The notes: generated by a model not told the origin, from the letters alone. Positions 54,899 through 64,000 are shown, numbered from the stretch's first letter. The stretch is 64,000 nt of DNA from Methylotenera sp. (GCA_009693255.1 SHXQ01000005.1:1-64000); one strand, 5' to 3'. Program-made: numbers and translations.

Positions 54899-56419
54899 AT
54901 GACGCCCAATTTAATACGGCAAGCCGCGGTAATGTTATCTAACCTGTTGGAATTTAACAGCCCTGCGGATGCTAAGCTAAGCGAGTTTTTTCGCAATAAT
55001 CGTGATTTAGGTACTAAAGAACGTGCTTTTGTCGCTGAGAGTGTCTACGGTGTATTGCGTCGTTTACGCTTTTTAAGCACGGTAACAGCGAGCGATGACA
55101 GCGACGTAGACGATTCGCGTAAGCTAGTGTTGGCGTGGATGTTACGCATACAAGGCATGAGTATACAAAAAATTGAGCCAATGCTAAGTGAGCAGCAGCT
55201 AGAATGGGCGCGGACCATTAAGGCCAAATCAACGGAAAATATGCCGCTCGCCGTACAAGCGGATGTGCGTGATTGGTTATGGGAAAAGCTAGTCGCCCAG
55301 TACGGTGAAAAAGAAGCGCTAACCATTGCCCGTAGTATGCACGAGGCGGCCACGTTAGATTTACGCGTCAATACCATTAAAGGCACGCGTGATGAGGTTA
55401 TGGAAAAATTCATAGCTGAAAACATTTCAGGTGAAAGCAATGTCACTAAAACACCTTATTCGCCTATAGGTTTGCGTATGCCACTGCGCCTAAATATTAG
55501 CCGCCACGTATTGTTTACTGAAGGGCAAATTGAAGTGCAGGACGAAGGCAGTCAAATATTGGCGCATTTAGTCGCACCAAAACGCGGCATGATGGTGGCA
55601 GATTTTTGCGCCGGCGCAGGGGGAAAAACCTTGGCCATGGGTGCGTTAATGCGCAACACTGGTCGCCTGTATGCATTCGATGTATCAGAAAAACGCTTAC
55701 ATAGCTTAGGGCAGCGCTTAAAGCGTTCTGGTTTGAGCAACCTCAACGCACAAAGTATTAGCAGTGAAAACGATCCAAAACTTAAACGTTTAAACGGTAA
55801 GTTTGACCGCGTATTGGTCGATGCGCCATGCACGGGCTTAGGCACACTGCGTCGCAACCCAGACTTAAAATGGCGCCAAACTCCGCAAGATTTAGCAGAA
55901 CTTACCGTAAAACAGGCGAACATTTTGGCCCGCGCAGCTAAGTTGACTAAGGCGGGAGGTCGTTTGATTTACTCCACCTGTAGCTTATTAAGCGATGAGA
56001 ATGAGAAAATTGCGGAAAGCTTTTTAACCACGCATACAGACTTTAAGTTGCTCAATGCGGCGGAGATTTTAAGTCAACAACACATTAATTTGGACACAGG
56101 TCAATATTTAAAACTATTACCACATTTACACCATACGGACGGGTTCTTTGCCGCAGTGTTTGAAAAAGTAGATGTTGCTAGTGCACCAGAAAAAAAGCCT
56201 TTTCCACAGGCTGTTCTTGAATCCGTTGAGGAATTAACGCCAACAGTAGAGCCTAAATCCAAGAAAGCTAGCGCGGTAAAAGAAGCGGTGGCAGCTAAAG
56301 AAGATCCCTCGGCAACGACTGAAACTGAAATCTTGGCGACAAAGGCAAAAACGCCAGTCAAAGATAAAGCTGTAAAAGTAGTGAAAGCGAAAATTGTCAA
56401 GCAAAAAGTGGCAATATAA
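54899..56419 (+). CDS. RsmB/NOP family rRNA or tRNA cytosine-5 methyltransferase
   Basis: A 506-residue protein distinct from RsmB at 23.2 kb. A short N-terminal domain (LLEFNSPADAKLSEFFRNN, then LGTKERAFVAESVYGVLRRL) is followed by the methyltransferase domain: DFCAGAGGKTLAMGAL, VDAPCTGLGTLRRNPDLKW and LIYSTCSLLSDENEKIAE, with both catalytic cysteines. A lysine/alanine/valine-rich tail of about 75 residues (from about 432) is basic and likely disordered, perhaps for RNA binding. The target nucleotide cannot be read from the sequence. Confidence 0.88.
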   Translation: MTPNLIRQAAVMLSNLLEFNSPADAKLSEFFRNNRDLGTKERAFVAESVYGVLRRLRFLSTVTASDDSDVDDSRKLVLAWMLRIQGMSIQKIEPMLSEQQLEWARTIKAKSTENMPLAVQADVRDWLWEKLVAQYGEKEALTIARSMHEAATLDLRVNTIKGTRDEVMEKFIAENISGESNVTKTPYSPIGLRMPLRLNISRHVLFTEGQIEVQDEGSQILAHLVAPKRGMMVADFCAGAGGKTLAMGALMRNTGRLYAFDVSEKRLHSLGQRLKRSGLSNLNAQSISSENDPKLKRLNGKFDRVLVDAPCTGLGTLRRNPDLKWRQTPQDLAELTVKQANILARAAKLTKAGGRLIYSTCSLLSDENEKIAESFLTTHTDFKLLNAAEILSQQHINLDTGQYLKLLPHLHHTDGFFAAVFEKVDVASAPEKKPFPQAVLESVEELTPTVEPKSKKASAVKEAVAAKEDPSATTETEILATKAKTPVKDKAVKVVKAKIVKQKVAI

Positions 56420-56445
56420 AAAAATAGCCAAAGTGTAAATAAGGT

Positions 56446-57687
56446 ATGAAATTTCCTAGTCTCAACATCCAAATTCTATTAGGTGCATTTTTTGGCGTTG
56501 CGATTGGGCTCTATTTTCATGCACTAGGTCCTGAACATCAAGTTACGCAAAGCGGCTTATATGCGGCCAGTCTAGCGGGTACATTGTTTATCGATTTACT
56601 CAAAATGATTTTGATTCCGCTAGTGTTCTGCTCAATTACAGTGGGCATCGCTAACCTACGACAACACCAACAAATGCATCGCGTTTGGGTGACTACCCTA
56701 TTGTTTTTTATCAGCAGCATGGCGATTGCGATTGTGTTGGCTTTACTGGCTGGCAATTACTTTAAACCCGGTGCCAATTTGCATTTGACCATGTTTGAGC
56801 ATGCCATGCAAAAAATTGAGGCCAAACAATTACCCTTGTCTGATTTTTTTGCCCAGTTTCTGCATGGATTATTTGTAAATCCATTCACAGCTTTATCACA
56901 AGGTAATGTATTAGCGGTTGTCATGTTCTCACTTATTTTAGGCGTTACGCTGGTGATAGGGGGTGAGCGTTACAAAAACATACTATCGCTGCTGCAAGAG
57001 GGTTTAGACGTGACCATGCAAATTGTTGGCTGGGTGATGCGTATCGCGCCACTGGGTATTATGGCCTTGCTTATCAAACTTGTGGCGCTACAAGATGTTG
57101 CAATGCTCAGCACCTTAGCGAAATTTGTAGCAATTGTTGCTGGTACATTATTACTGCACGGGGTAGTGATATTGCCATTGATTTTGTACGTATTTACCGG
57201 AAAGTCACCATTATTCTTTTGGCAAGGTGCTCGCGAGGCCTTGGTCACTGCCTTTGCTACCAGCTCAAGCTCGGCTACGCTACCGGTTACTTTACGCTGT
57301 GCTAGCCAACAGCTAGAAGTGAAACCAGAAATCGCAGGTTTTGTAATTCCGTTGGGTGCCACCATCAATATGGATGGCACCGCGTTGTATGAAGCTGCTG
57401 CGGCATTGTTTATTGCTAATTTGGTGGGCATTGAGCTCAACTTTTCTCAACAACTCATCGTGTTTTTTACCGCCATGATAGCGGCTATGGGCGCACCTGG
57501 CATCCCTAGTGCTGGCATGGTGACCATGGTCATGGTTTTGCAATCGGTGGGCTTACCGGCTGAAGCCATTGCGATTTTGTTGCCGATAGACAGACTGCTA
57601 GATACTTTGCGCACTACGGTGAATGTTGAAGGGGATATGGTAGGTAGTTTAGTGGTGCAAAAGCTTATAGCGCAAAGGTCGATTTAA
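56446..57687 (+). CDS. Dicarboxylate/amino acid:cation symporter (DAACS)
   Basis: A 413-residue transporter with about eight membrane helices and two re-entrant loops. Family motifs are ATSSSSATLPVTLRCA, the helix-7 NMDGTALYEAAAALF and GAPGIPSAGMVTMVMVLQS, with DRLLDTLRTTVNVEGD near the end. It takes up C4-dicarboxylates, glutamate or aspartate with protons or sodium. It starts 27 bases after the methyltransferase gene. Confidence 0.92.
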   Translation: MKFPSLNIQILLGAFFGVAIGLYFHALGPEHQVTQSGLYAASLAGTLFIDLLKMILIPLVFCSITVGIANLRQHQQMHRVWVTTLLFFISSMAIAIVLALLAGNYFKPGANLHLTMFEHAMQKIEAKQLPLSDFFAQFLHGLFVNPFTALSQGNVLAVVMFSLILGVTLVIGGERYKNILSLLQEGLDVTMQIVGWVMRIAPLGIMALLIKLVALQDVAMLSTLAKFVAIVAGTLLLHGVVILPLILYVFTGKSPLFFWQGAREALVTAFATSSSSATLPVTLRCASQQLEVKPEIAGFVIPLGATINMDGTALYEAAAALFIANLVGIELNFSQQLIVFFTAMIAAMGAPGIPSAGMVTMVMVLQSVGLPAEAIAILLPIDRLLDTLRTTVNVEGDMVGSLVVQKLIAQRSI

Positions 57688-57806
57688 GCACTGCATCTTT
57701 TATTTGCGCGCGCATAACCTCGTGCTTGGCGGGGTACATTAATGGGTTGGTTCTGTGATGGAATAGGCGGCCATTGCTGCCAACGCATTAGCAAGGAGTG
57801 TTAGTG

Positions 57807-58178
57807 ATGGAAAAATATACCTCAAGTCAATCAAAGCTCGACAGTCTCGTAGTAGAAGCGCGTCGTTATAGTGCTGCGCGTGAGGCAAGCTACCGCGAGC
57901 GGGCGCTTAAGCTTTATCCATGGATTTGTACGCGATGTGCGCGAGAATTCTCAGGGGAGCGCTTGCGTGAGCTGACGGTTCACCACAAAGACCATAATCA
58001 CGATAACAATCCATTAAATGGTAGCAACTGGGAATTACTCTGTATTTATTGCCATGAAAACGAACATGCGCGGATTTTGGATGAATCGTTACGCGGCAGG
58101 GTGGTTGGGGATCAATCGGCTATCGCCAGTCATAACCCCTTTGCTGACTTGCGGGCAAAGTTAGAGCAGAAGAAGTGA
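57807..58178 (+). CDS. YajD family HNH nuclease
   Basis: A 123-residue protein with an HNH domain: CTRCAREF and LLCIYCHENEH provide the zinc cysteines and TVHHKDHNHDNNPLNGSNWE the catalytic histidines. YajD-type HNH proteins are common single-domain genes of unknown role. ATG 57807 has AAGGAG nine bases upstream and is preferred to an upstream GTG at 57798. Confidence 0.88.
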   Translation: MEKYTSSQSKLDSLVVEARRYSAAREASYRERALKLYPWICTRCAREFSGERLRELTVHHKDHNHDNNPLNGSNWELLCIYCHENEHARILDESLRGRVVGDQSAIASHNPFADLRAKLEQKK

Positions 58179-58238
58179 GTTGGTTTTTGCCTATCAACTA
58201 GCGCATATCATAGATGCACAGCATTAGCGTTGCTGCAT

Positions 58239-59585
58239 TTAGGCTAGATGACCGGCCTGCGCGCACAATTTGTTGACGGTATCGGGCTCTCCACGAAACC
58301 GAAAGAAAGCACCCTCACTGTCTGAGCGCTCTTCTAACATCTGACAGCTCGCGTAGATTTCTCCACGCAGTTGCTGGGCTGACCACGGCAGAAAAATTTC
58401 AACCTCAAGCAGATCTTGCTGGAAAAATGCAACGATGGTTTGGTGCAACTTCGCCACATCAGCAGGGTTGCGTGCGCTCATGACGACGCAATCTGGATAT
58501 TTAGCCCGTAAGGAAGCTTCCTGCGCAGTTTGCGCCGCTGCATCGCCGACATGGTCGATCTTATTAAAGATGCGCAGGCGTGGCACGTCATTCGCACCAA
58601 TCTCGCCCAGTACTTTGTTGGTCACTTCAAGCTGTCGCTCAAATCCAGGGTCACTGGCATCAATGACGTGCAGTAACAACGAGGCATCCAACGCCTCGTC
58701 TAATGTTGACTTGAATGAGGCAACGAGGCCGTGCGGCAGGTTCTTGATGAACCCAACCGTATCACTCACGAGCACGCGTGGCACACTCTCTGGATGCAGG
58801 GCGCGCACCGTGGTATCCAAGGTAGCAAAGAGTTTGTTCGCGACCAGCACCTCACTTCCTGTCAGCGCTCGCATTAAGGTGGACTTTCCGGCATTGGTAT
58901 AACCGACCAGCGCCACGGCAGCGAGGCCTTTGCGTTCTTGACGACGAGCGCGCTGCGTGTTGCGCTCCACATCCATCGCAACGATCTCCTGTTGAAGTTC
59001 GGCAATACGGTCACGAATTTTCCGGCGGTCTAACTCGGTGTGCGACTCGCCGGCGCCACGCCCGCCTTCGCCGCTACGCTGCCGGCCCTGTGGGCCAGCA
59101 AGCTTGGCTGCCTCGCGTAGGCGCGGCGCCATGTAGCCGAGGCGCGCGATTTCTACCTGAGCGCGTGCTGCACGCGAACGGGCGTTGCGGTGAAATATTT
59201 CGAGGATGACCATCGTCCGGTCCATTACTTCACAGCCAACCTCTTTTTCAAGGTTGCGTGCCTGCGATGGGGATATTTCATGGTCAACCAAAAGGGTGTC
59301 TATGTCCCAGTGGTTAGGAATAGCGGTGATTTCATCAAACTCAGTGAACGCGGACTCATTGTTGACGAAGTCGCGTATTTCCTGCCGCTTTCCAGCACCA
59401 AGGTAGGCCGTCATGTCAAAGTTAGCACGCTTCTGAACGAAGGTGCTGACAACTTCGTACCCCAGTGTTTTCGCGAGCTCACGTAGTTCGCTCAGTGAGG
59501 CATTGAACTCGACATCATTCACAGTCGGTAGTTGAACGGCCGCCACAATGGCGTACCTAGATTTCTCTTTGACTTCTTTTTGCAT
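58239..59585 (-). CDS. hflX: HflX-type ribosome-associated GTPase
   Basis: A 448-residue GTPase. The N-terminal HflX domain (FDMTAYLGAGKRQEIRDFV, LEKEVGCEVMDRTMVILEIF) precedes a helical linker with GEGGRGAGESHTELDRRKI and the G domain: GYTNAGKSTL, DTTVRALHP, DTVGFI and NKIDHV. HflX splits stalled 70S ribosomes in stress. It is not next to hfq, and its sequence is visibly richer in GC, with more G/C at third positions, than neighbouring genes, suggesting transfer or a second copy. Confidence 0.92.
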   Translation of the reverse strand: MQKEVKEKSRYAIVAAVQLPTVNDVEFNASLSELRELAKTLGYEVVSTFVQKRANFDMTAYLGAGKRQEIRDFVNNESAFTEFDEITAIPNHWDIDTLLVDHEISPSQARNLEKEVGCEVMDRTMVILEIFHRNARSRAARAQVEIARLGYMAPRLREAAKLAGPQGRQRSGEGGRGAGESHTELDRRKIRDRIAELQQEIVAMDVERNTQRARRQERKGLAAVALVGYTNAGKSTLMRALTGSEVLVANKLFATLDTTVRALHPESVPRVLVSDTVGFIKNLPHGLVASFKSTLDEALDASLLLHVIDASDPGFERQLEVTNKVLGEIGANDVPRLRIFNKIDHVGDAAAQTAQEASLRAKYPDCVVMSARNPADVAKLHQTIVAFFQQDLLEVEIFLPWSAQQLRGEIYASCQMLEERSDSEGAFFRFRGEPDTVNKLCAQAGHLA

Positions 59586-59640
59586 TAAGGGATTGTATCT
59601 CTACGTGTGCGGTTGCTACTGGAGACTGAAACAACTAGGC

Positions 59641-59676
59641 GATATCAAAAAAGAGCTTTGCACTCTCTTTTGATAT
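59641..59676 (-). terminator. Terminator after hupB
   Basis: GATATCAAAA and TTTTGATATC flank an AAGAG/CTCT stem with a short loop, giving a near-perfect hairpin. On the minus strand the stem runs into TTTTTTGATATC, consistent with an intrinsic terminator for hupB. Confidence 0.75.
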
Positions 59677-59690
59677 CTATGAATGCTTAA

Positions 59691-59963
59691 TTAATTAACT
59701 GCGCCTTTCAATGTTTTACCAGCTGAAAAGCCAGGTGCCTTACGTGCAGCAATTTTTAACTCAGCACCAGTACGTGGGTTACGGCCGGTACGAGCCGCGC
59801 GTTGCGTTACTTTAAATGTACCAAAACCAACAAGCGTTACTGAACCACCGCTTTTCAGTGCCTTAGTGATTGCAGCAGTCGTTGCATCAATAGCACGACC
59901 AGCATCAGCTTTAGTAAGACCAGCACTAGCTGCAATGGCATCAATCAATTCAGATTTATTCAT
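59691..59963 (-). CDS. hupB: DNA-binding protein HU
   Basis: A 90-residue nucleoid protein: [45 protein letters not shown] and [11 protein letters not shown]. This is the HU arrangement, with the beta-arm [13 protein letters not shown], and not IHF. HU bends and compacts DNA as a dimer. Whether the chromosome has a second HU gene cannot be seen here, so the symbol is by resemblance. Confidence 0.93.
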   Translation of the reverse strand: MNKSELIDAIAASAGLTKADAGRAIDATTAAITKALKSGGSVTLVGFGTFKVTQRAARTGRNPRTGAELKIAARKAPGFSAGKTLKGAVN

Positions 59964-60181
59964 ATTTTTATTCCCCTAAGTTAAATGGTTGTGAACAGCC
60001 ATGTCACTTTGTACTAATTTTTGCTAGTCGTCAATCCTACTTAGTGCGCTAAACGCTACTTTTAGCGATAATTTAGTCATAAAAAGATAAATTTACTTAA
60101 TTAAACAAAAATAACTATCCAAAAGATAGAGAGTGGCTCCTACTTAATGTGCTGGAGATTTTTTAAAAATATAGGAATGCT

Positions 60182-60684
60182 ATGAAATTAGAAACTTTAG
60201 CAATGCATGCGGGATACAGTCCTGAACCTACAACTAAAGCGGTTGCTGTGCCAATTTATCAAACCACTTCTGATGCGTTTCATAGTACGCAGCATGGTGC
60301 TGATTTATTTGACCTCAAGGTGCAAGGCAATATCTATACCCGTACATGAACACTACCACTGCAGTGCTTGAGCAAAGAATATCTCAGTTGGAAGGTGGTG
60401 TTGGTGCATTAGCCGTCGCTTCTGACATATTAACCTTTGGTGTGCAGCATGGCATAGAGAGCGGTACGCGTTTTATTGACGCACTTAAATTCATCACGCG
60501 CTTGGTCAATATTGGCGATGCAATAAGTTTGGCATGTCATCCTGCTACAACGACCTATCGCCAGCTAAATGTAGCCGAACTTTAAAAAGCCGGCGTCAGC
60601 GAAGATATGGTGCGCTTGTCTGTAGGCATTGAGAATGTAGACGATATTATTGAGGATTTGGAACAAGCGCTGACGCAGGTGTAA
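60182..60684 (+). pseudogene. metY: O-acetylhomoserine aminocarboxypropyltransferase (metY) remnant
   Basis: The N-terminal end (MKLETLAMHAGYSPEPTTKA to GNIYTR) is followed by a one-base loss at 60343-60347, then MNTTTAVLEQRISQLEGGVG. After ALAVASD the sequence jumps to the C-terminal region (FGVQHGIESGTRFIDALKFI, NIGDAISLACHPATTTYRQL), meets an in-frame TAA at 60583, and continues [20 protein letters not shown] to a final stop. About 250 residues, including the PLP-binding lysine, are deleted. The intact enzyme would make homocysteine from O-acetylhomoserine and sulfide. Confidence 0.92.
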
Positions 60685-60792
60685 GGTCTGCGCAATGATT
60701 GCGCATTCAATAGGCAATAGGATCAGCGTGAGCTAACCCTATGACGGATGTGACTTCAAAATTTTCTGCTTAGACTAAGCAATGGTTCATTG

Positions 60793-63700
60793 CTACGACG
60801 TCTGCAGCTTGTTAATACGATACTTCGCCAGCATGCCCATCATTAATGAATAAGCCGCAGGCACAACGACCAAGGTCAGTAGCGTGGATGAAATCATGCC
60901 GCCAATAATGGCGACCGACAGTGGTTTGTTGGTTTCAGAGCCTGCGCCTAGGCCAATTGCGGCAGGTAATAGGGCTAAAATAATAGTAAGCGAAGTCATG
61001 ACTACTGGGCGCAACCTAATTGGGCAGGCCTCTTTGAGGGCATCGTCAATGTTGGCGCCGGCTTCTACCAGTTGGTTGGTTAAATCGACGAGTAATATTG
61101 AGTTTTTTGCCACCAAGCCTATCAATAGCACTAAGCCTATCATCGAATAAATATTCAGGGTGTCACCTGTGATTAATAACGCTATAAGGCCGCCGATGAT
61201 AGCGAGTGGCTGGGCTAACATAATGATGAATGGTTGAATAAAAGAGTTGAATTGGCTTGCCAGTACCATGTAGAGCAATATAAAAGCCAGTGAAAATACA
61301 AACTGCATATTTTTCATAGTTTTACCGAACTCTTCAGCTTGGCCAGTGAGCTTTAGCGTGTAATCTGCCGGCACCAACTTGGCGGCGGTGGCTTTCACTA
61401 AATCGACGGCTTCACCCAGCGGAATATTTGGGTTGGCATAGAAATTAACGGCATATTGTAAGTCATAGCGACCGATGACTGCTGCACCTAACTCTTTTTT
61501 GAAGTGGGCAACTGCATCTAATCGCACTAATTCACCACCACTACTGCGTAGATATATTTTGCTTAAATCGGCAACATTTTTTAGCGCACCTTCACTTGCT
61601 TTTAAGCGTACGTCATAGCGCTGACCATCGCCATTGGCCTCGTTGTATTTCGCCACATTGATGCCGCCGGCATATAGCGAAACAGCAGTGGCAATATCAT
61701 TTGCACTTAGGCCCAGTGCCGCAGCTCTAGCGCGGTCTACCACCATATTTAGCTGCGGTAAATCCAATTGCACGTCTAAATCTACCTTGCCAATATCTTC
61801 ATTGCTACTCAACGTTTGCTGCATCAGTTGAGAAATTCGGCCGACTTCTTGTAAGTTGACGCCGGTGATGTTGAATTGCAGTTTTTCAGAACGTTGACCG
61901 CGCACGATAGAGGTTGGCGTGGGAATTGCGCGTACACCAGGAATATTATTTAATTCTTTTTTTAACTCTTTAATGAGTGCTTGCTGGCTTTTTGTACGCT
62001 GTTCTTTTGGCTTTAAGCGTACGTTGACATTGCCTTGATTGACTTGCCCTTTAGAGCCGGAGCCTATGGTGGAAAAATAACTAGCGACTTCATTTTTATG
62101 GCTAGCGATGATTGCTTCCACCAGTTTTAGGCGTGAATCAGAGTATTCCAAACTTGAGCCTAGCGGTGTTTTTACGGTAATGCTAAAACTGCCTTCGTCT
62201 GTTTCTGGTACAAAGTCTTTTTCTACATATTTGAGTGAGTAATAACCCGATAACGCAACGAATACAAGGGTAAATAGCAACACCAAGCCACGATGATTGA
62301 GTGCCATGGATAAGCGCTTTTTATAGGCATTTTCTAGGCCAGTTAGCGCTCGCCCCACCGCTCTATATACGGAATTTTCATTTGGGACGACACTAAGGTA
62401 GCGCGAACAAAGCATGGGGGTGAGCGTGAGTGAGACGAGTAGCGATGCTAGTACGCCAAACGTCACGACTACAGCAAAAGATTTAAAAAACATGCCCATA
62501 ATGCCATCCATAAAAATCACAGGGGCAAATATACATACCAGTGAAGCTGATGAAGCCAGCACGGCAAAAACGACTTCGTTGCTACCTAAAATAGTCGCTC
62601 GGGTGCGGAATGCGGCAACGGCTAGTGGATTCTTTAAATCAGTCACGCTAAGCACTGAGCCGACCTCGCCTGACATATGGCGTAATATACTTTCGCGCAC
62701 CACAATAGCATCGTCCACCACCACGCCAATCAGTAACAGCAGCGCGAGCAAGGTCATGCTGTTAAAGGTGTAGCCGGCGAAGTACATCACGGCAATCGCA
62801 CCTAGCAATGAGACGGGAATTTCTAAACAAATCATTAGTGTGGAGCTAAAAGAGCGCATGAAAATTAATACAATTAACGCAGCAAACAATGTGCCTTCCA
62901 CTAAATGTTCTTTAAGTGAGGCGACCAGCTGGTGAATAAAAATACCATCATTAGTCGAAACTTCGAGCGTCATGCCGGGCGGTAAATTAGGGCGAATGTC
63001 GTTTTCTAGCCTACGCTCCACTTCTTTAATAATATCGACCGTATTGGCATTGGCGATTTTCACCATGCCAACACCTACCGTAGGTTTACCGTTGTAACGC
63101 GCCACTTGACGGTTATCCGTTATGCCATCTTCAATGCTAGCGATGTCTTTTAAGCGGATAGAGGCGCCCTCCCTTGTGGCGATGATTAATTCAGCAAGCT
63201 CTTGCGTTTTGTGAAACTCAAGGTCGAGTTTGAGTAGCTGCTCAGCTTGGTTGCTAACTAAAAACCCACCGGGTAGTTGCACATGCTCACGGTTAAACGC
63301 GGCAATTAAATCATTGGCGGTCAGCTTATAAGCTGCCATGCGTTCAGGTGAAATGTTGACGCGAATGACGCGGTCACGGCGCCCACCAATAGTGACTTCA
63401 CCTACACCACTGATTGTTTCGAATTTCTTTTTTAAAATATTGATGGCATATAAATTGAGTTGCTGAACGGTGCGGTCGCCACTTAACGCCAGCCAGATTA
63501 CTGGTGATGCATTGGTATCCACTTTTTGCAGCGTTGGCGGGTCGGTGCCGGTGGGTAAACGTTTTAATACTTGGCCAACCTTAGCCTGCACCTCGTTATA
63601 AGCCACATCGATATTTTTATTGAGGGCGAAAGTAATGCTGATGCTGGAAACACCGGGTGAAGAGGCTGATTGAATATGCTCAATACCAGGTGTGGTATTG

Positions 63701-63912
63701 ATGGCGGATTCAATCACGCTGGTAATGCTAGTGTCGACCACGTCAGGGTCAGCGCCACGCAAAGTCGTAGTCACCATAATAATAGGGAAGTCGATAGAGG
63801 GCATACGATCGACGCCAATTTTTTGATAAGCAATAATGCCGAATAGCACAATGATCGCAGACACCATCCACGCGAGTACGTGACGTTTAATGGAGAGTTC
63901 AGGCAAAGTCAT
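60793..63912 (-). CDS. RND efflux transporter permease (HAE1-type)
   Basis: A 1039-residue inner-membrane pump. It begins MTLPELSIKRHVLAWMVSAI, with helix 1 and a large periplasmic domain (about 35-330), six helices (about 335-540), a second periplasmic domain and six more helices. Helix 4 has LLIGVVVDDAIVVRES and helix 10 area GLVAKNSILLVDL, the proton-relay segments of the family. The adaptor gene immediately upstream completes a tripartite pump. The substrates cannot be predicted. Confidence 0.93.
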   Translation of the reverse strand: MTLPELSIKRHVLAWMVSAIIVLFGIIAYQKIGVDRMPSIDFPIIMVTTTLRGADPDVVDTSITSVIESAINTTPGIEHIQSASSPGVSSISITFALNKNIDVAYNEVQAKVGQVLKRLPTGTDPPTLQKVDTNASPVIWLALSGDRTVQQLNLYAINILKKKFETISGVGEVTIGGRRDRVIRVNISPERMAAYKLTANDLIAAFNREHVQLPGGFLVSNQAEQLLKLDLEFHKTQELAELIIATREGASIRLKDIASIEDGITDNRQVARYNGKPTVGVGMVKIANANTVDIIKEVERRLENDIRPNLPPGMTLEVSTNDGIFIHQLVASLKEHLVEGTLFAALIVLIFMRSFSSTLMICLEIPVSLLGAIAVMYFAGYTFNSMTLLALLLLIGVVVDDAIVVRESILRHMSGEVGSVLSVTDLKNPLAVAAFRTRATILGSNEVVFAVLASSASLVCIFAPVIFMDGIMGMFFKSFAVVVTFGVLASLLVSLTLTPMLCSRYLSVVPNENSVYRAVGRALTGLENAYKKRLSMALNHRGLVLLFTLVFVALSGYYSLKYVEKDFVPETDEGSFSITVKTPLGSSLEYSDSRLKLVEAIIASHKNEVASYFSTIGSGSKGQVNQGNVNVRLKPKEQRTKSQQALIKELKKELNNIPGVRAIPTPTSIVRGQRSEKLQFNITGVNLQEVGRISQLMQQTLSSNEDIGKVDLDVQLDLPQLNMVVDRARAAALGLSANDIATAVSLYAGGINVAKYNEANGDGQRYDVRLKASEGALKNVADLSKIYLRSSGGELVRLDAVAHFKKELGAAVIGRYDLQYAVNFYANPNIPLGEAVDLVKATAAKLVPADYTLKLTGQAEEFGKTMKNMQFVFSLAFILLYMVLASQFNSFIQPFIIMLAQPLAIIGGLIALLITGDTLNIYSMIGLVLLIGLVAKNSILLVDLTNQLVEAGANIDDALKEACPIRLRPVVMTSLTIILALLPAAIGLGAGSETNKPLSVAIIGGMISSTLLTLVVVPAAYSLMMGMLAKYRINKLQTS

Positions 63913-63914
63913 GT

Positions 63915-64000
63915 TTAGTGTTTAACTTTTTTTAGGGGTGATGGCGAATGACTATCGTTCAATTTAATTAGGGCTTTATCCGTTAAAAAGCCAGCACCAT
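63915..64000 (-). CDS. RND periplasmic adaptor, C-terminal end only
   Basis: The complement reads GAGFLTDKALIKLNDSHSPS and then PLKKVKH before a stop at 63915-63917. The GxGFLTD-K pattern is the C-terminal end of membrane-fusion (HlyD/AcrA-type) adaptors, and it stands directly upstream of the permease gene. The stop lies three bases before the permease ATG region. The rest is outside the window. Confidence 0.65.
   Translation of the reverse strand, partial: GAGFLTDKALIKLNDSHSPSPLKKVKH

Noticed and set aside
55045-55446. 133-residue minus-strand ORF inside the RsmB-like gene
   Set aside because: Antisense to a complete methyltransferase; composition is typical of an antisense shadow.
56101-56472. 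123-residue minus-strand ORF over the Lys-rich tail
   Set aside because: Phe/Leu-rich only because it mirrors the Lys/Glu-rich tail of the true gene.

Overview
The window looks like a chromosomal segment of an AT-leaning betaproteobacterium, most likely of the order Methylophilales (a Methylotenera-like methylotroph). This placement is inferred from protein character and gene order, not from a marker gene. The supporting blocks are typical of the class: kdsD-kdsC-lptC-lptA-lptB-rpoN-hpf-hprK-rapZ-EIIA-ptsH-ptsI, def-fmt-rsmB-DUF4390-ntrY-ntrX, metK / SAH riboswitch-ahcY-yvlD-like-metF, smg-dprA-lysM, dapF-DUF484-xerC, and zapA followed by 6S RNA. There is no rRNA operon, prophage, insertion sequence, CRISPR array or plasmid gene.

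Layout. 1-39: 5' part of tRNA-Phe. 0.2-3.1 kb: B12 uptake unit (cobalamin riboswitch, btuB, btuM-like). 3.2-5.0 kb: zapB-like, zapA, 6S RNA, DUF2237, EVE protein. 5.0-8.2 kb: ilvA, rpiA, yggX, dgkA. 8.3-11.4 kb: TonB receptor, DUF2946 protein, sodB. 11.5-13.9 kb: xerC, DUF484, dapF. 14.1-19.4 kb: methyl cycle (metK, a ruined HD-GYP gene, SAH riboswitch, ahcY, a small membrane protein, metF). 19.5-21.5 kb: smg, dprA and a collapsed LysM gene. 21.6-28.6 kb: def to ntrX. 28.6-31.5 kb: xthA and prlC. 31.5-36.3 kb: a permease-less regulatory PTS with HPr kinase and RapZ. 36.5-41.8 kb: rpoN and lipopolysaccharide transport/Kdo genes. 42.0-49.0 kb: Kef-type antiporter, ThiO-like oxidase, a small membrane protein, moaC, a BepA-like protease, soxYZ, peroxiredoxin. 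49.4-57.7 kb: FAD oxidoreductase, hda, purM, two DUF3108 genes (one frameshifted), a second RsmB-like methyltransferase, a DAACS symporter. 57.8-64.0 kb: yajD-like HNH gene, a compositionally distinct hflX, hupB, a gutted metY, an RND pump and the end of its adaptor.

The strongest theme is gene loss. Three genes are clearly dead: an HD-GYP phosphodiesterase with one stop and three frame changes, a LysM protein reduced to its two ends, and a metY lacking its PLP-binding core. One DUF3108 gene carries a single frameshift in an A7 run. NtrX keeps its receiver and Fis-type HTH but has a degenerate ATPase without the sigma-54 contact loop. SoxYZ stands without other sox genes, and ptsN and purN are absent from places where related genomes often carry them. 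This fits a lineage under genome streamlining. I found no convincing new multi-gene defence or mobile system; the best candidates for unusual biology are the altered NtrYX, the stand-alone SoxYZ, the metY/HD-GYP losses around the methionine cycle, and the atypical HflX.
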